Source: Enterobacter sp. SA187
GTDB taxonomy: Bacteria > Pseudomonadota > Gammaproteobacteria > Enterobacterales > Enterobacteriaceae
Reading direction: 5' to 3'
DNA length: 64,000 bases
Assembly (NCBI RefSeq): GCF_001888805.2
Contig: NZ_CP019113.1
Coordinates: 3,596,001 to 3,660,000, forward strand
Within the stretch, counting starts at the first letter, position 1. Each line of letters opens with the position of its first letter. Both the position numbers and the translations under genes were made by a program. The notes under the pieces are model-generated. The model had not been told where the DNA came from. It saw only the letters and a list, made by a program, of their open reading frames with translations, and did not search any database. This document shows positions 27,679 to 38,587 of the stretch, piece after piece.

Positions 27679-28338
27679 ATGTTACGCGTGATAGACACCG
27701 AAACCTGCGATTTGCAGGGCGGCATCGTAGAAATTGCTTCCGTCGATATTATTGACGGCCAGATAGTGAATCCGATGAGCCATCTGGTGCGCCCGGATCG
27801 CCCTATCAGTCCGCAGGCAATGGCTATCCACCGTATCACGGAAGCGATGGTGGCGGATCAGCCATGGATCGAAGAGGTTATTCCCCATTATATGGGCAGT
27901 GAATGGTATGTCGCCCACAACGCCAGCTTTGACCGGCGCGTGCTGCCGGAAATGCCCGGCGAGTGGATCTGCACCATGAAGCTGGCGCGTCGGCTGTGGC
28001 CTGGGATCAAATACAGCAATATGGCGCTGTATAAATCCCGTAAACTGAATGTCCAGACCCCGGCCGGGCTGCATCATCACCGGGCGCTGTATGACTGCTA
28101 CATTACCGCCGCGCTGCTGATTGATATTATGAATACTTCAGGCTGGACGCCGGACCAGATGGCGACCATTACCGGCCGCCCTGCCCTGATGACCACTTTT
28201 ACCTTCGGCAAATATCGCGGTAAAGCGGTGTCGGAAGTGGCCGAACGCGATCCGGGCTACCTGCGCTGGCTGTTTAATAACCTGGATCGTATGAGTCCGG
28301 AGCTGCGCCTGACCCTTAAGCACTACCTTAACGATTAG
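27679..28338 (+). CDS. exoX: Exodeoxyribonuclease X (ExoX)
   Basis: A DnaQ-superfamily 3'-5' DNA exonuclease used in mismatch repair and for recombination intermediates. The DEDDh motifs are Asp6 and Glu8 in IDTETC, a middle Asp in [10 protein letters not shown], and His/Asp in [12 protein letters not shown]-terminal SH3-like tail has FTFGKYRGK. The ATG at 27679 gives [10 protein letters not shown] after AAGGGA. A longer frame adds nine residues with no support. At residue 11 an aspartate stands where E. coli has glycine. The end overlaps convergent ptrB by 11 bases. Confidence 0.95.
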   Translation: MLRVIDTETCDLQGGIVEIASVDIIDGQIVNPMSHLVRPDRPISPQAMAIHRITEAMVADQPWIEEVIPHYMGSEWYVAHNASFDRRVLPEMPGEWICTMKLARRLWPGIKYSNMALYKSRKLNVQTPAGLHHHRALYDCYITAALLIDIMNTSGWTPDQMATITGRPALMTTFTFGKYRGKAVSEVAERDPGYLRWLFNNLDRMSPELRLTLKHYLND

Positions 28339-30394
28339 TAGCCTGACGTCCCGGTAACGTGCCCTGCGCAAGGCCAATGAGAAACGCATATTCCAGCGCC
28401 ACCCCTTCATAGGATTTGAAGCGGCCCGATTTCCCGCCGTGCCCGGAATCCATATCGGTGCACAGTAACAGCAGGTTGTCGTCGGTTTTCATTTCACGCA
28501 GCCTGGCGACCCATTTCGCCGGCTCCCAGTACTGCACCTGTGAATCGTGCAGCCCGGTGGTCACCAGCAGATGCGGATAGGCCTGCCGCTGGATATTGTC
28601 GTAGGGGCTGTAGCTCTTCATATAAGCGTAATATTCCGGATCCTGCGGGTTGCCCCACTCCTCAAACTCACCGGTGGTGAGCGGAATGGATTCGTCCAGC
28701 ATGGTGGTCACCACATCCACAAAGGGTACCTGGGCTATCACACCGTGGAACAGATCCGGCCGCTGGTTAATCGCCACCCCCATTAACATGCCGCCCGCGC
28801 TGCCGCCCATGCCATAGCAATAGTGCGGCGAGCCGTAGCCCTGCGCGATAAGCGCGTCGCAGACGTCGATATAATCGTTGAAGGTGTTTTTCTTGCGCAG
28901 GAATTTGCCGTCCTCATACCAGGACTGTCCCAGTTCGCCGCCGCCGCGCACATGGGCGATGGCGTAAACAAAGCCGCGATCCAGCAAGCTGATACGGCTG
29001 CTGCTGAAATCGGCATCCATACTGGATCCGTAGGAGCCGTAACCATAAATCAGGATCGGGTTTTCCCCTTTACGGAAATGTTTGCGGTGGTATACCAGCG
29101 ATACCGGCACTTCCACGCCATCCCGTGCTTTGATCCACAGATGTTCACTGCGGTAGTCGCTGGCCTCGAAACCCTGCACTTCCGTCTGCTTAAGCACGCG
29201 GCGCTCGCCGGTATCCATATCCAGTTCAAACAGCGTATCGGGCGTGGTCAGCGACGAATAGCCATAGCGCAGGCGCGACGTTTCCGGCTCAGGATTATAC
29301 GCAAGCCAGGTGACATAGGCGGGATCGTCAAAGGCAATGCCGGTGACTTCACGGGTTTTGCGGTTGATCTGTCGCAGACTGGTCAATCCGCGCTGGCGCT
29401 CTTCCACCACCAGCCAGTCGGTAAAGAGCGTAAAGCCTTCCAGCATAATGGCGTCCCGCGGCGGGATCAGCACTTCCCATTTCGCCTCGCTGCGCACTTT
29501 GGTGCGGTAAAGGCCAAAGTTTTTGCCTTCGCGGTTAGAGCGCAGGTAAAAGGTATGCTGATAATGATCAAGATTGTACTCATGATCTTTACGCCTGGGC
29601 AAAAAGCGCAGCGGCTGGGCGTCCGGCAGCTCTGCATCCAGCAGTAACGACTCGCTGGTGGTGGCGCTGGAAAGCGAAATCACCACGTAGTGCTGTGAAG
29701 TGGTTTTGTGCAGGCTGACGTAAAAGGTCTCGTCCTGCTCTTCATAAACCAGTTCATCCTGACAGACAGGCGAGCCGACGGTATGACGCCAGACCTGATA
29801 CGGCAGCAACGTCGTCGCGTGTTTGCGCACGTAGTACAGCGTTTCAGAGTCATTAACCCACACAAAGTCCGGCGTGACGTTGGCCAGCATCTCCGGATAC
29901 CAGTTGCCGGTTTGCAGATTACGAAAGCGAATACCGTACTGGCGACGCGACAGATAATCTTCCGCCAGCGCCATAATATTATTGTCCGGCGAGATCGCCA
30001 GTCCGCCAAGGGTGTAGAACTCGCTGTGCGCGGCGCGTTTGTTGGCATCAAGCAGCACCTGCCACTCATCCCATTCGGAACTGAGCACCGACTGGCGCTG
30101 ATAGATAGCGTATTCACAGCCCGGCTCATAGATATGCCGGTAACGGTAGCCGTTGCGGGTATAAGGCGCAGATACTTCGCGCTGGGGGATACGCCCAACG
30201 ATTTCAGCCAGCAGACGCTCTTCCAGCGCCTGCTGCGATGCCATGACCTCGCGGCCATAGTCATTTTCCTGATGCAGGTAATCCAGCACTTCCGGCTGCG
30301 AGCGCGAGTCGTCCCGCAGCCAGTAGTAGTCGTCGATGCGTGTGTCGCCATGCGTGGTGATGGCGTGAGGAATTTTTCTGGCTTTTGGTGGCAT
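28328..30394 (-). CDS. ptrB: Oligopeptidase B (protease II) PtrB
   Basis: Cytoplasmic serine peptidase of the prolyl oligopeptidase family that cuts short peptides after Lys and Arg. An N-terminal beta-propeller (about residues 70-400) gates the C-terminal alpha/beta-hydrolase. The catalytic serine is in MGGSAGGML, the acid in TTGLHDSQV and the histidine in SGHGGKSGR. Start ATG at 30394 gives [11 protein letters not shown] and 688 residues, close to the 686 of E. coli. The longer in-frame start at 30442 lacks conserved sequence. Confidence 0.95.
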   Translation of the reverse strand: MPPKARKIPHAITTHGDTRIDDYYWLRDDSRSQPEVLDYLHQENDYGREVMASQQALEERLLAEIVGRIPQREVSAPYTRNGYRYRHIYEPGCEYAIYQRQSVLSSEWDEWQVLLDANKRAAHSEFYTLGGLAISPDNNIMALAEDYLSRRQYGIRFRNLQTGNWYPEMLANVTPDFVWVNDSETLYYVRKHATTLLPYQVWRHTVGSPVCQDELVYEEQDETFYVSLHKTTSQHYVVISLSSATTSESLLLDAELPDAQPLRFLPRRKDHEYNLDHYQHTFYLRSNREGKNFGLYRTKVRSEAKWEVLIPPRDAIMLEGFTLFTDWLVVEERQRGLTSLRQINRKTREVTGIAFDDPAYVTWLAYNPEPETSRLRYGYSSLTTPDTLFELDMDTGERRVLKQTEVQGFEASDYRSEHLWIKARDGVEVPVSLVYHRKHFRKGENPILIYGYGSYGSSMDADFSSSRISLLDRGFVYAIAHVRGGGELGQSWYEDGKFLRKKNTFNDYIDVCDALIAQGYGSPHYCYGMGGSAGGMLMGVAINQRPDLFHGVIAQVPFVDVVTTMLDESIPLTTGEFEEWGNPQDPEYYAYMKSYSPYDNIQRQAYPHLLVTTGLHDSQVQYWEPAKWVARLREMKTDDNLLLLCTDMDSGHGGKSGRFKSYEGVALEYAFLIGLAQGTLPGRQATNR

Positions 30395-30481
30395 AGCGTC
30401 TGTCTTTTGCAGTTTACACCCTATAAGGGTGGCAAAAGACACGCATGTTGCAAGCGCAGCGTGCCACCAGGGCGCAGATGA

Positions 30482-31138
30482 TTAGCCGGGAAGCGCCAGC
30501 TTTTGCTGTTTGAGATCCTGTTCAATACCCTCGCGTACATCCTGCGGGATCTTCAGGGCATCCCCCAGTGCATTCAGATAGCTGCGCTCCATAAAGTGGT
30601 CGACATCAATGGCCGCACAGCTCAGGAAATAAATTTCCAGCGCTTCTTCTTCGTTTTTGATGCCGCGCGCCAGACGTTCAGGATCCAGCGGCTGTTCGAT
30701 GGCCTGGGTGACCAGCGCTCTGCCCTGCTCTTCGACGCCCGCTTCGCGCATCTGGGCGTCGATGGCGGCACGTTCTTTGTCGTCGATATGTCCGTCGCTT
30801 TTAGCAGCGAAGACCAGCGCAAGGATCAGACGTTCAGTACGCACGTCCAGCGGTGAGCTTTGCACGCCATACTGCGGCTCATCCTGATGGGCGGCGCGCA
30901 CCTTGTCTTTGTATTTGTTCCACAGCACGCTACCGGCGACGGCACCGCCGCCCACCAGCAGCGCGCTGGTACCGTATTTGGTTAACAGCTTGCGGGACGA
31001 TTTGCTGGCAACCAGCAGCCCCGCCAGACCGCCCAGCGCGCCAGGCAGCATTTTGCTGAAACCCTGATCGCCCGACGACGTTGCCGATGCGCCTTTTTGC
31101 TTCAGCAGCGACTGTAATTGATCCATCCAGTTAGCCAT
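30482..31138 (-). CDS. yebE: YebE, DUF533 inner membrane protein
   Basis: A 218-residue protein matching E. coli YebE. A glycine-rich hydrophobic stretch (about residues 30-75, [17 protein letters not shown] and [14 protein letters not shown]) is followed by a helical TerB-like domain (about 100-215) with [16 protein letters not shown]. YebE is induced with the Cpx envelope response in E. coli, but its role is unknown. The ATG at 31138 after AGGGG gives MANWMDQLQ, and earlier in-frame starts add unconserved sequence. Confidence 0.92.
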   Translation of the reverse strand: MANWMDQLQSLLKQKGASATSSGDQGFSKMLPGALGGLAGLLVASKSSRKLLTKYGTSALLVGGGAVAGSVLWNKYKDKVRAAHQDEPQYGVQSSPLDVRTERLILALVFAAKSDGHIDDKERAAIDAQMREAGVEEQGRALVTQAIEQPLDPERLARGIKNEEEALEIYFLSCAAIDVDHFMERSYLNALGDALKIPQDVREGIEQDLKQQKLALPG

Positions 31139-31234
31139 GATTCCCCTCAAATAGCTGATGACAGTTGCCACAGCGTAAGCGAGGGGATGTCAGGAAACGT
31201 CTGTATCAGCAAAAGATGCGCAAATTCACGGGCG

Positions 31235-31582
31235 TTACTGCGCCTGATAATCCGCCCGCCCGGCTTTGCAGTCGACCTTCACCCGATAGTGGATATCGGT
31301 ATTTTTACCGCGCACGGTCAGGGGCACGTTCCAGTTATCGTCCTTACCGGAAATCTCTTTGACGTTAATCCACGCCACCGGATCCGCCTGACCGAGTATT
31401 TCCTGATCGTCCGCCCAGCGTGCTATGCGATTTTGCAGATAATCACGCTTCACCGCGGCGGCGATGCCGTCTTCTTTCAGCCCTTCGCAACCCGGAAACT
31501 TCACCGACTTTTCATTGGCTGCCTGCGCCGCCATGCTGCCCGCCAGCAACACCAGACCAAATACTACCCCTGCTGTTTTCAT
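31235..31582 (-). CDS. yebF: YebF, protein released to the medium
   Basis: A small exported protein of 115 residues. The signal peptide ends [10 protein letters not shown] (about residue 21). The mature domain has the two conserved cysteines in KFPGCEGL and [10 protein letters not shown], forming one disulfide in the E. coli structure. In E. coli K-12 YebF crosses the outer membrane through porins. It is related to the colicin M immunity protein fold. The ATG at 31582 after AGGAGA is preferred over a start 57 bases upstream. Confidence 0.92.
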   Translation of the reverse strand: MKTAGVVFGLVLLAGSMAAQAANEKSVKFPGCEGLKEDGIAAAVKRDYLQNRIARWADDQEILGQADPVAWINVKEISGKDDNWNVPLTVRGKNTDIHYRVKVDCKAGRADYQAQ

Positions 31583-31646
31583 GCTTTTCTCCTGTGAGCT
31601 AACCCACTCAAAGCATGGTACAAATTGCCGGCAGCGCAAGGACGGA

Positions 31647-31949
31647 TCAGGCGGCTTTGGTGCGCTTCGGCGTCGGAATATCGGTCACGTTGACGTCAGA
31701 CGGCGCGTCGTCGGTTTGTAACTTACCGGATTTGATGATGGTATTGAGCGTATCTTTCTGCTCCGCCATCCACATCGCCATTTGCTCGCGCTGTGCCTCA
31801 TCCAGGGCTACCGGCCCCTGCGCCAGCCAGCTCTCCAGCACTTCCGCCAGATCGAGCATTTTGTCATAAGCATCGGCTTCCTTTTTGCTGGCAAAAGACA
31901 TTTTTTCCTCACCTTCACGAATGACTACGTATTTAACTTCAACCGCCAT
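31647..31949 (-). CDS. yebG: YebG, SOS-induced protein
   Basis: A 100-residue member of the YebG family, DNA-damage-inducible and present in many gamma-proteobacteria. The conserved N-terminus [19 protein letters not shown] and [12 protein letters not shown] are intact. The C-terminal tail is variable and basic (TPKRTKAA) where that of E. coli is acidic. The molecular role is unknown. A LexA box lies 18 bases upstream of the start codon. Confidence 0.95.
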   Translation of the reverse strand: MAVEVKYVVIREGEEKMSFASKKEADAYDKMLDLAEVLESWLAQGPVALDEAQREQMAMWMAEQKDTLNTIIKSGKLQTDDAPSDVNVTDIPTPKRTKAA

Positions 31950-31966
31950 GATGCAGCCTCACATTA

Positions 31967-31982
31967 CTGGTTATTTATACAG
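31967..31982 (-). promoter_or_regulatory. LexA box of yebG
   Basis: The minus strand reads CTGTATAAATAACCAG, a full CTG-N10-CAG LexA operator with the usual AT-rich centre and TA flank. E. coli yebG is under LexA with a site in the same place. Confidence 0.92.
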
Positions 31983-32047
31983 TATATGATAACTGAACGC
32001 CCGGCTTAAGGCAAGCCGGGACGGAAGGAAAGGTCAGAACAGGATCG

Positions 32048-33094
32048 TCAGGCCAGGGTGGCGTTATCAATCACAAAGCGGTAATGCACATCACCTTTAA
32101 GCATGCGCTCGTAGGCCTCGTTGATCTCTTCGGCGCGGATCATTTCCACATCGGCGACAATCCCGTGTTCCGCACAGAAATCGAGCATCTCCTGGGTTTC
32201 CGGAATGCCGCCAATCATCGATCCGGCAATGGCCCGGCGCTTCGTGATGAGGTTGAACACTTCCGGCGGAGCGTGCGGCGTGGCGGGCGCGCCCACCAGC
32301 GTCATGGTGCCGTCGCGTTTGAGCAGCGTGATAAATGCGTCGAGGTTGTGCGGTGCCGCCACGGTATTAAGGATAAAGTCGAAGCTTTTAAGATGCGCTT
32401 CCATTTCGCTGGCGTTACGTGACACCACTACTTCATCGGCGCCCAGCGATTTTGCCGCCTCGCGCTTGGATTCGGAGGTGGTAAAGGCCACCACATGCGC
32501 GCCCATCGCGTGGGCCAGTTTTATGCCCATATGTCCCAGGCCGCCGATGCCCACGACGCCAACCTTTTTACCGGGGCCCGCCTGCCAGTGACGCAACGGC
32601 GAATACGTGGTGATCCCGGCGCACAGCAGCGGCGCCACCGCAGCCAGTTGATCTTCCGGATGGGTGATGCGCAGGACGTAGCGCTCATGCACCACAATCT
32701 GCTGAGAGTAACCGCCCAGCGTGTGGCCCGGCGCGTCCTGGGTTGGTCCGTTGTAGGTGCCGACCATGCCGTCGCAGTAGTTCTCCAGCCCCTCCTCGCA
32801 ATCTTCGCACTGCTTACAGCTGTCGACAATACAGCCGACGCCCACCAGATCCCCCGCTTTAAAAGCAGAGACATGCTCGCCCACGGCGGTCACACGCCCG
32901 ACAATTTCATGCCCCGGCACGCAGGGATATTGCGTCCCTGCCCATTCGGAGCGCACCTGGTGAATATCGGAGTGGCAGACGCCGCAAAAAGCGATATCGA
33001 TTTTAACGTCATGGGCGCCAGGCTGACGGCGGGTAATTTCCATTGGTTCAAGAGGCTGCGTGCCGGTATGGGCACCATAAGCTTTGACAGTCAT
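32048..33094 (-). CDS. Zinc-dependent alcohol/aldehyde dehydrogenase (YahK-like)
   Basis: A 348-residue medium-chain dehydrogenase very close to E. coli YahK, an NADPH-dependent aldehyde reductase with broad range. The catalytic zinc ligands lie in CGVCHSD and GHEIVG, and the structural zinc site is CKQCEDCEEGLENYC. The Rossmann loop GIGGLGHMG precedes TTSESKR, a pattern linked with NADPH preference. E. coli has no gene at this site. It follows the cupin gene in the same direction (gap 111 bases) and may share its promoter. Start 33094 gives MTVKAYG. Confidence 0.85.
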   Translation of the reverse strand: MTVKAYGAHTGTQPLEPMEITRRQPGAHDVKIDIAFCGVCHSDIHQVRSEWAGTQYPCVPGHEIVGRVTAVGEHVSAFKAGDLVGVGCIVDSCKQCEDCEEGLENYCDGMVGTYNGPTQDAPGHTLGGYSQQIVVHERYVLRITHPEDQLAAVAPLLCAGITTYSPLRHWQAGPGKKVGVVGIGGLGHMGIKLAHAMGAHVVAFTTSESKREAAKSLGADEVVVSRNASEMEAHLKSFDFILNTVAAPHNLDAFITLLKRDGTMTLVGAPATPHAPPEVFNLITKRRAIAGSMIGGIPETQEMLDFCAEHGIVADVEMIRAEEINEAYERMLKGDVHYRFVIDNATLA

Positions 33095-33205
33095 GGTAGA
33101 ACTCCAGGTTATAAAGGGCTCAGGCAGAGGGTTCTGCACGTGAGGTCAGGAAAATCGGTCAAATAAACTCTCCTGATTGTAGATGCGAGTGTGTCAGATA
33201 GCAGG

Positions 33206-33607
33206 TTAATTGCCTGTGTACTGCTCGTCGCTGACCTTTTCCATCCACTCCACAACCTTGCCGTCTTCCGCTTCGGCAATCGCGATGTGGGACATACTGT
33301 TTTCCGGCGCGGCCCCATGCCAGTGCTTCACCCCTGCCGGGATCCAGACAATATCGCCGCTACGTATCTCACGCTGCGGACCGCCCCACTCCTGCACCCG
33401 TCCGGCACCGGCGATAACAATCAGCGTCTGTCCGAGAGGATGAGTATGCCATGCTGTGCGGGCTGAAGGTTCAAAGGTCACTGTGGCACCGCCTGATTTC
33501 GCAGGCTCAGTGCCCTGAAACGGCGCATCAATACGAACGTTGCCGGTGAAATACTCGGCCGGGCCTTTTACGGAGGGACTGGTAGTCGGGGTTAAGATCG
33601 TGATCAT
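33206..33607 (-). CDS. Small cupin-domain protein
   Basis: A 133-residue single-domain cupin with metal-binding motif 1 [16 protein letters not shown] (histidines and a later Glu in RVQEWGG) and motif 2 [12 protein letters not shown]. This form is common among small metal-dependent proteins linked to carboxymuconolactone decarboxylase or quinone-related detoxification. The start at 33607 gives MITILTPTT after AGGAGA. It is divergent from the LysR gene by 100 bases. Its reaction cannot be told from sequence. Confidence 0.8.
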   Translation of the reverse strand: MITILTPTTSPSVKGPAEYFTGNVRIDAPFQGTEPAKSGGATVTFEPSARTAWHTHPLGQTLIVIAGAGRVQEWGGPQREIRSGDIVWIPAGVKHWHGAAPENSMSHIAIAEAEDGKVVEWMEKVSDEQYTGN

Positions 33608-33707
33608 GGTGTTCTCCTTAAAATAACGGGGAGTGAAAAGTGTAAGTTGCCTGCGATTGATTGATAAGATATGCAAATCAGAATGCTCATGTGCATGGTA
33701 TGCAACA

Positions 33708-34601
33708 ATGTCGACAGAAAATCTCAACGATCTGCGCGCGTTTGCGCGGGTGGCTCAGGAGAAAAGCTTTACCCGGGCGGCGGCGCAGCTGGGTATGTCG
33801 CGCTCAGGACTGAGCCACGCGATAACCGCGCTGGAAGAACGGCTGGGGGTCCGGTTACTTATGCGCACCACACGTAGCGTGTCGCTGACGGAAGCAGGCC
33901 AGCGGCTTATCAATACGCTTGGGCCAATGCTTGATGATCTTGAACAGGAACTTAAAGCCCTGCGCTCATTCAGCATCAGTCCCGCTGGTACGGTTCGCAT
34001 CACCGCCCACGATCACGCCATTGCATCTGCTATCTGGCCACGTTTAACGCCGTTGCTGGTGAAGAATCCTGAGATTACCCTGGAGCTAAGCGTGGATTAT
34101 GGGCTGACGGACATTGTTGCCCAGCAGTTTGACGCCGGGGTCCGGGTGGGCAATATCGTGGATAAAGACATGATTGCGGTTCGTATCGGACCGGATTTCC
34201 GGATGGCGGTGGTGGCGGCCCCCGCATTCCTTCAGGGCAAAACGTTGCCGCTCACTCCCGGGGAATTAACATCCTACGCGTGCATCAATCTTCGCCTGCC
34301 GACACACGGGGGGCTGTATGCCTGGGACTTTGAAAAAGCAGGCAAATCCCTGTCAGTACGCGTCACAGGACAGGCAGTCTTCAATAATACCTACCTGATG
34401 TTGCAGGGTGCCATTGACGGGCTGGGTTTCGCCTATGTCCCCCGTGATCTTGCCCTTCCGCATATCGAGGAGCAACGGCTGATCCCGGTACTGGAAGACT
34501 GGTGTCCTCTTTTACCGGGTTATCATCTCTACTACACCAGCCGCCGTCAGGTGGCACCCGCCCTGCAGTGCGTTATCAATGCGCTACGCTACCAGTCTTA
34601 A
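33708..34601 (+). CDS. LysR-family regulator of the cupin-dehydrogenase cassette
   Basis: A 297-residue LysR-type regulator. The winged helix-turn-helix (about residues 4-62) contains [19 protein letters not shown] and [16 protein letters not shown]. The effector domain (about 90-295) is of the DmlR/YafC type, with [11 protein letters not shown] and [16 protein letters not shown]. Divergence from the cupin gene suggests that it controls that gene and the dehydrogenase from the 100-base gap, in response to an unknown aldehyde or quinone. The start at 33708 gives [13 protein letters not shown] longer frame begins inside the gap. Confidence 0.85.
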   Translation: MSTENLNDLRAFARVAQEKSFTRAAAQLGMSRSGLSHAITALEERLGVRLLMRTTRSVSLTEAGQRLINTLGPMLDDLEQELKALRSFSISPAGTVRITAHDHAIASAIWPRLTPLLVKNPEITLELSVDYGLTDIVAQQFDAGVRVGNIVDKDMIAVRIGPDFRMAVVAAPAFLQGKTLPLTPGELTSYACINLRLPTHGGLYAWDFEKAGKSLSVRVTGQAVFNNTYLMLQGAIDGLGFAYVPRDLALPHIEEQRLIPVLEDWCPLLPGYHLYYTSRRQVAPALQCVINALRYQS

Positions 34602-34604
34602 CAG

Positions 34605-34620
34605 ACGCAAACGTTTTCGT
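34605..34620 (+). promoter_or_regulatory. PurR operator of purT
   Basis: ACGCAAACGTTTTCGT matches the PurR consensus at all 16 positions. A TATACT -10 element follows at 34622-34627, so PurR bound here would cover the -35 region of purT. Confidence 0.93.
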
Positions 34621-34657
34621 TTATACTGCTGCCAACTTTTTTCAAGGGCAGGTTGTT

Positions 34658-35836
34658 ATGACTTTATTAGGTACTGCGCTGCGTCCCGCAGCCACACGCG
34701 TGATGTTATTAGGCTCCGGTGAACTGGGTAAAGAGGTGGCAATCGAGTGCCAGCGGCTGGGTGTGGAAGTGATCGCCGTTGATCGCTATGCCGACGCGCC
34801 TGCCATGCACGTCGCTCATCGCGCCCACGTGATCAATATGCTGGATGGCGAGGCGTTGAAAGCGCTGGTCGCGCAGGAACAACCGCACTTTATCGTGCCG
34901 GAAATCGAAGCCATCGCCACGGATATGCTGGTGGCGCTGGAAGCCCAGGGGCAGCGCGTGGTGCCCTGCGCCCGCGCCGCGCAGTTAACCATGGATCGCG
35001 AAGGCATTCGTCGGCTGGCGGCCGAGGAATTAAAGCTGCCGACCTCCCGCTACCGCTTTGCCGATAACGAAGCGGCGTTCAGGGAGGCGGTGAATGAGAT
35101 CGGTCTGCCGTGCATCATTAAACCGGTGATGAGTTCATCCGGCAAAGGCCAGAGCCTGATCCGCCATGCCGATCAGCTGGCCGATGCCTGGCGTTATGCG
35201 CAGCTGGGCGGCCGTGCCGGCGCGGGCCGGGTGATTGTCGAAGGGGTGGTGAATTTTGATTTTGAAATTACCCTGCTGACCATCAGCGCCGTTGACGGCG
35301 TACATTTTTGCGCGCCGATTGGCCATCGTCAGGAAGACGGCGATTATCGCGAATCCTGGCAGCCGCAGCAGATGAGCGCACTGGCGCAGCAGCGTGCCGA
35401 AGCGGTGGCCCGCGAGGTGGTGCTGGCGCTGGGTGGCCACGGGCTGTTTGGCGTTGAGCTGTTTGTGTGTGGCGATGAGGTGATTTTCAGTGAGGTGTCG
35501 CCGCGTCCGCACGATACCGGTATGGTGACGCTGATTTCGCAGGATCTTTCCGAGTTCGCCCTGCATGTGCGCGCGTTTCTTGGTTTACCGGTCGGCGGTA
35601 TTCGTCAGTATGGCCCGTCAGCGTCCGCTGTTATTCTCCCCACACTTACCAGCCAGAATGTGACCTTTGATAACGTCGATGCCGCCACTGGCGCTGGGCT
35701 ACAGGTGCGTTTATTTGGCAAACCGGAAATTGACGGTTCGCGTCGTCTGGGTGTGGTATTAGCGACGGCAGAAAATGTTGATGATGCGGTGGCGCGTGCC
35801 AGGACAGCAGCAGCCAGTGTGATGGTAAAAGGATAA
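34658..35836 (+). CDS. purT: Formate-dependent GAR transformylase PurT
   Basis: ATP-grasp enzyme that makes formyl-glycinamide ribonucleotide directly from formate, the folate-independent third step of purine synthesis. An N-terminal PreATP-grasp fold (about residues 1-115) contains [12 protein letters not shown]. The ATP-grasp domain (about 118-310) contains [12 protein letters not shown] and [15 protein letters not shown]. The 392 residues equal E. coli PurT. The ATG at 34658 gives [11 protein letters not shown] longer in-frame start lies within the LysR gene. Confidence 0.97.
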   Translation: MTLLGTALRPAATRVMLLGSGELGKEVAIECQRLGVEVIAVDRYADAPAMHVAHRAHVINMLDGEALKALVAQEQPHFIVPEIEAIATDMLVALEAQGQRVVPCARAAQLTMDREGIRRLAAEELKLPTSRYRFADNEAAFREAVNEIGLPCIIKPVMSSSGKGQSLIRHADQLADAWRYAQLGGRAGAGRVIVEGVVNFDFEITLLTISAVDGVHFCAPIGHRQEDGDYRESWQPQQMSALAQQRAEAVAREVVLALGGHGLFGVELFVCGDEVIFSEVSPRPHDTGMVTLISQDLSEFALHVRAFLGLPVGGIRQYGPSASAVILPTLTSQNVTFDNVDAATGAGLQVRLFGKPEIDGSRRLGVVLATAENVDDAVARARTAAASVMVKG

Positions 35837-35844
35837 AGCGCCCA

Positions 35845-35874
35845 CATGCCCGGCAGCTTGCGCCGCCGGGCATG
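35845..35874. repeat. REP-like inverted repeat between purT and eda
   Basis: Ten-base arms CATGCCCGGC and GCCGGGCATG surround a 10-base loop between convergent genes. It shares the GCCCGGC core and the GC-rich loop with the element after pykA. It may end both transcripts, but lacks T-tracts. Confidence 0.65.
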
Positions 35875-35882
35875 ACGTCAGA

Positions 35883-36524
35883 TTACTGCTTCGCGCCTTC
35901 AACGGCTTCGCGGGCCAGTCTGGTGATACGGTCGTAATCACCGGCTTCCAGCGCATCGGCCGGCACCAGCCAGGATCCACCGATGCAGAGCACGCTTTTC
36001 AGCGCCAGGTAGTCACGGTAGTTAGCTGGTGAGATACCGCCGGTCGGGCAGAAACGCACCTGCGAGAACGGACCTGCAATGGCCTGCAGCGCTTTGGTGC
36101 CGCCGTTGGCTTCCGCCGGGAAGAATTTGAACTCTTTCAGTCCATAGTCCATACCCAGCATCAGTTCGGAAACGGTGCTGATGCCAGGGATCAGCGGAAT
36201 GGTGCCTTCGGTTGCCGCTTTCAGCAGCGGCTCCGTCAGACCCGGGCTGATGGCAAACTGGGCGCCCGCTTCAGTGACTTCCGCCAGCTGTGCCGGATTC
36301 AGTACGGTGCCTGCGCCGATGATAGCGTCCGGCACTTCTTTTGCGATGGCGCGGATAGCATCCATGGCGCACTCGGTGCGCAGGGTGACTTCCAGCACGC
36401 GTACGCCGCCAGCCACCAGGGCTTTCGCCATAGGTACAGCGTGTTCCAGTTTGTTAATCACGATCACCGGCACAACCGGGCCAGTTTTCAGGATTGCTTC
36501 TGCACTCGTTTTCCAGTTTTTCAT
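35883..36524 (-). CDS. eda: KDPG/KHG aldolase Eda
   Basis: Entner-Doudoroff aldolase that splits 2-keto-3-deoxy-6-phosphogluconate into pyruvate and glyceraldehyde 3-phosphate. It also acts on keto-hydroxyglutarate. Glu45 and Arg49 in EVTLRTE and the Schiff-base Lys133 in KFFPAE are all in place. Length is 213, as in E. coli. It starts 39 bases after the edd stop, so it is co-transcribed with edd. In E. coli an internal promoter controlled by KdgR adds to it, and kdgR is present at 10964. Confidence 0.97.
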   Translation of the reverse strand: MKNWKTSAEAILKTGPVVPVIVINKLEHAVPMAKALVAGGVRVLEVTLRTECAMDAIRAIAKEVPDAIIGAGTVLNPAQLAEVTEAGAQFAISPGLTEPLLKAATEGTIPLIPGISTVSELMLGMDYGLKEFKFFPAEANGGTKALQAIAGPFSQVRFCPTGGISPANYRDYLALKSVLCIGGSWLVPADALEAGDYDRITRLAREAVEGAKQ

Positions 36525-36563
36525 CAGAGTTTTTTCTCTCGCCAGATCTACAATTTTTAAGTC

Positions 36564-38375
36564 TTAGAAAGTGATACAGGTCGCGCCCTGCTCCGCACCG
36601 GAGAGATTCTCGCGCAATGCGCTGAACATCTCGCGCCCTGTTCCCACGCGCGACGCGCTGAGGTCAGGAATGTGTGGCTGACGTGCGGCCAGTTCGGTTT
36701 CATCCACCAGCAGGGTTAATTCCCCTGTCTGTCCATTCACGCGGATGATGTCGCCATCACGTACTTTTGCCAGCAATCCGCCATCGTAGGCTTCCGGGGT
36801 GACATGAATTGCTGACGGCACTTTACCTGATGCACCAGAGAGCCGTCCATCAGTAACTAATGCAATTTTGAAACGGCGGTCCAATAATACACCAAGTGGC
36901 GGCATCAGTTTATGTAATTCTGGCATCCCGTTCGCTTTTGGCCCCTGATGACGGACAACAACCACGCAGTCACGATCCAGAAGACCCGCGTCAAAGGCAG
37001 GTAAGACGTCGTGCTGGCTTTCAAATACCACGGCCGGGGCTTCGATGATCTGGTTTTCCACCGGCACGGCGGACGTCTTCATCACCGCGCGTCCAAGGTT
37101 GCCGCTCAGCACTTTGGTGCCGCCATGGTGAGAGAAAGGTTTGTCGATGGTGGCGATCACATTCTCATCCAGTGAGCTGTCAGCCCCGTCGCGCCAGTCC
37201 AGCTCGCCATTGTTCAGCCATGGCTCCAGGGTGTAACGGGAAAGCCCGAAACCGGCGACGGTGTTCACGTCTTCATGCAGCAGACCGCCTTTCAGCAATT
37301 CACGCATCAGCAGCGGCACGCCGCCCGCCGCCTGGAAGTGGTTAATATCCGCCGGGCCATTCGGGTAGAGACGGGTCATCAGCGGCACGATGTCAGAGAG
37401 ATCGGAGAAGTCATCCCAGTTGATGATAATGCCGGCCGCCCGCGCCATCGCCACCAGATGCATGGTGTGGTTGGTGGAGCCGCCGGTTGCCAGTAACGCA
37501 ATAATGCCGTTGACGACGACTTTCTCGTCGAGCATTTTGCCGAGCGGCATCCATTCGTTGCCGTTGCCGGTCAGACGCGTCACCTGACGCGCCGCAGCGG
37601 CGGTCAGGGCTTCACGCAGCGGCGCGTCCGGGTGCACGAACGAGGAGCCGGGCAGTTGCATACCCATAAATTCCACCACCATCTGATTGGTGTTGGCAGT
37701 GCCGTAAAAGGTACAGGTACCTGGCGCATGGTAGGACGCGGCTTCGGACTCCAGCAGCGCCATGCGATCCACTTTGCCTTCCGCATACAGCTGGCGGATG
37801 CGAACCTTTTCTTTATTTGGCAGGCCGCTGGCCATCGGGCCTGAGGGCACAAAGATTGCCGGAAGATGGCCGAACGACAGCGCCGCCATGACAAGGCCGG
37901 GGACGATCTTATCGCACACGCCCAGGTAGAGCGCGCCATCAAACATATTATGCGACAGCCCCACCGCCGCCGACATGGCGATCACTTCGCGGCTCAGCAG
38001 CGACAGTTCCATGCCGTCCTGCCCCTGGGTGACACCGTCACACATGGCCGGGACACCGCCCGCCACCTGGCCGACGGCGTTTGCCTCATGCAGCGCTTTA
38101 CGAATAATGTCCGGATATTTTTCATAAGGCTGATGGGCGGACAGCATGTCGTTATAGGAGGTAATAATCGCGATGTTATTGCGCAGCATGCTTTTCAGCG
38201 ACGCTTTGTCATCCGGCTGGCAGGCGGCAAAACCGTGCGCCAGGTTGCCACAGGCCAGTGATGAACGGTGCACCGTTTCGCTTTTCGCCTTCTCAATACG
38301 GGCAAGGTAGTCAGCGCGCGTCTCGCGGGAACGTTCGATAATTCGTTCTGTTACCCGTAACATTTTTGCATTCAT
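36564..38375 (-). CDS. edd: 6-phosphogluconate dehydratase Edd
   Basis: First enzyme of the Entner-Doudoroff path, a 4Fe-4S dehydratase of the IlvD/Edd family. It converts 6-phosphogluconate to KDPG for Eda. Cluster-ligand and active-site stretches include MCDGVTQGQDGMELS, LGVCDKIVPGL and TGGSTNHTMH. The 603 residues equal E. coli Edd. The ATG at 38375 follows CAGGAGC. A 212-base gap to zwf holds the zwf terminator (38486-38520) and an ACATTCGACATGT near-palindrome, but no clear GntR or HexR site for edd. Confidence 0.96.
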   Translation of the reverse strand: MNAKMLRVTERIIERSRETRADYLARIEKAKSETVHRSSLACGNLAHGFAACQPDDKASLKSMLRNNIAIITSYNDMLSAHQPYEKYPDIIRKALHEANAVGQVAGGVPAMCDGVTQGQDGMELSLLSREVIAMSAAVGLSHNMFDGALYLGVCDKIVPGLVMAALSFGHLPAIFVPSGPMASGLPNKEKVRIRQLYAEGKVDRMALLESEAASYHAPGTCTFYGTANTNQMVVEFMGMQLPGSSFVHPDAPLREALTAAAARQVTRLTGNGNEWMPLGKMLDEKVVVNGIIALLATGGSTNHTMHLVAMARAAGIIINWDDFSDLSDIVPLMTRLYPNGPADINHFQAAGGVPLLMRELLKGGLLHEDVNTVAGFGLSRYTLEPWLNNGELDWRDGADSSLDENVIATIDKPFSHHGGTKVLSGNLGRAVMKTSAVPVENQIIEAPAVVFESQHDVLPAFDAGLLDRDCVVVVRHQGPKANGMPELHKLMPPLGVLLDRRFKIALVTDGRLSGASGKVPSAIHVTPEAYDGGLLAKVRDGDIIRVNGQTGELTLLVDETELAARQPHIPDLSASRVGTGREMFSALRENLSGAEQGATCITF

Positions 38376-38485
38376 AGAAGCTCCTGAAATTATCTGTCAT
38401 GGGCGGGGGTAAACATTCGACATGTTCCGGCATTAAACCTGCGGTACGCCGTCGCCCGGTGGCAAAATCGCTTCAGCCAGTGTAA

Positions 38486-38520
38486 TAAAAAAAGCCCCGT
38501 GGGTGAATCCACACGGGGCT
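38486..38520 (-). terminator. Terminator of zwf
   Basis: On the minus strand AGCCCCGTG and CACGGGGCT pair around a short loop and are followed by TTTTTTT and ATT. It ends the zwf transcript, so edd-eda must have its own promoter to the left of it. Confidence 0.9.
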
Positions 38521-38587
38521 TAAAAGCTGAAATATTACTCAGGAGTCTGAGTCAGATCATGTTACCGGTAAAATAAGAGCCTTCCGG

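Noticed and set aside
38376..38485. GntR or HexR site before edd
   Set aside because: The ACATTCGACATGT near-palindrome is the only symmetric element and fits neither consensus.
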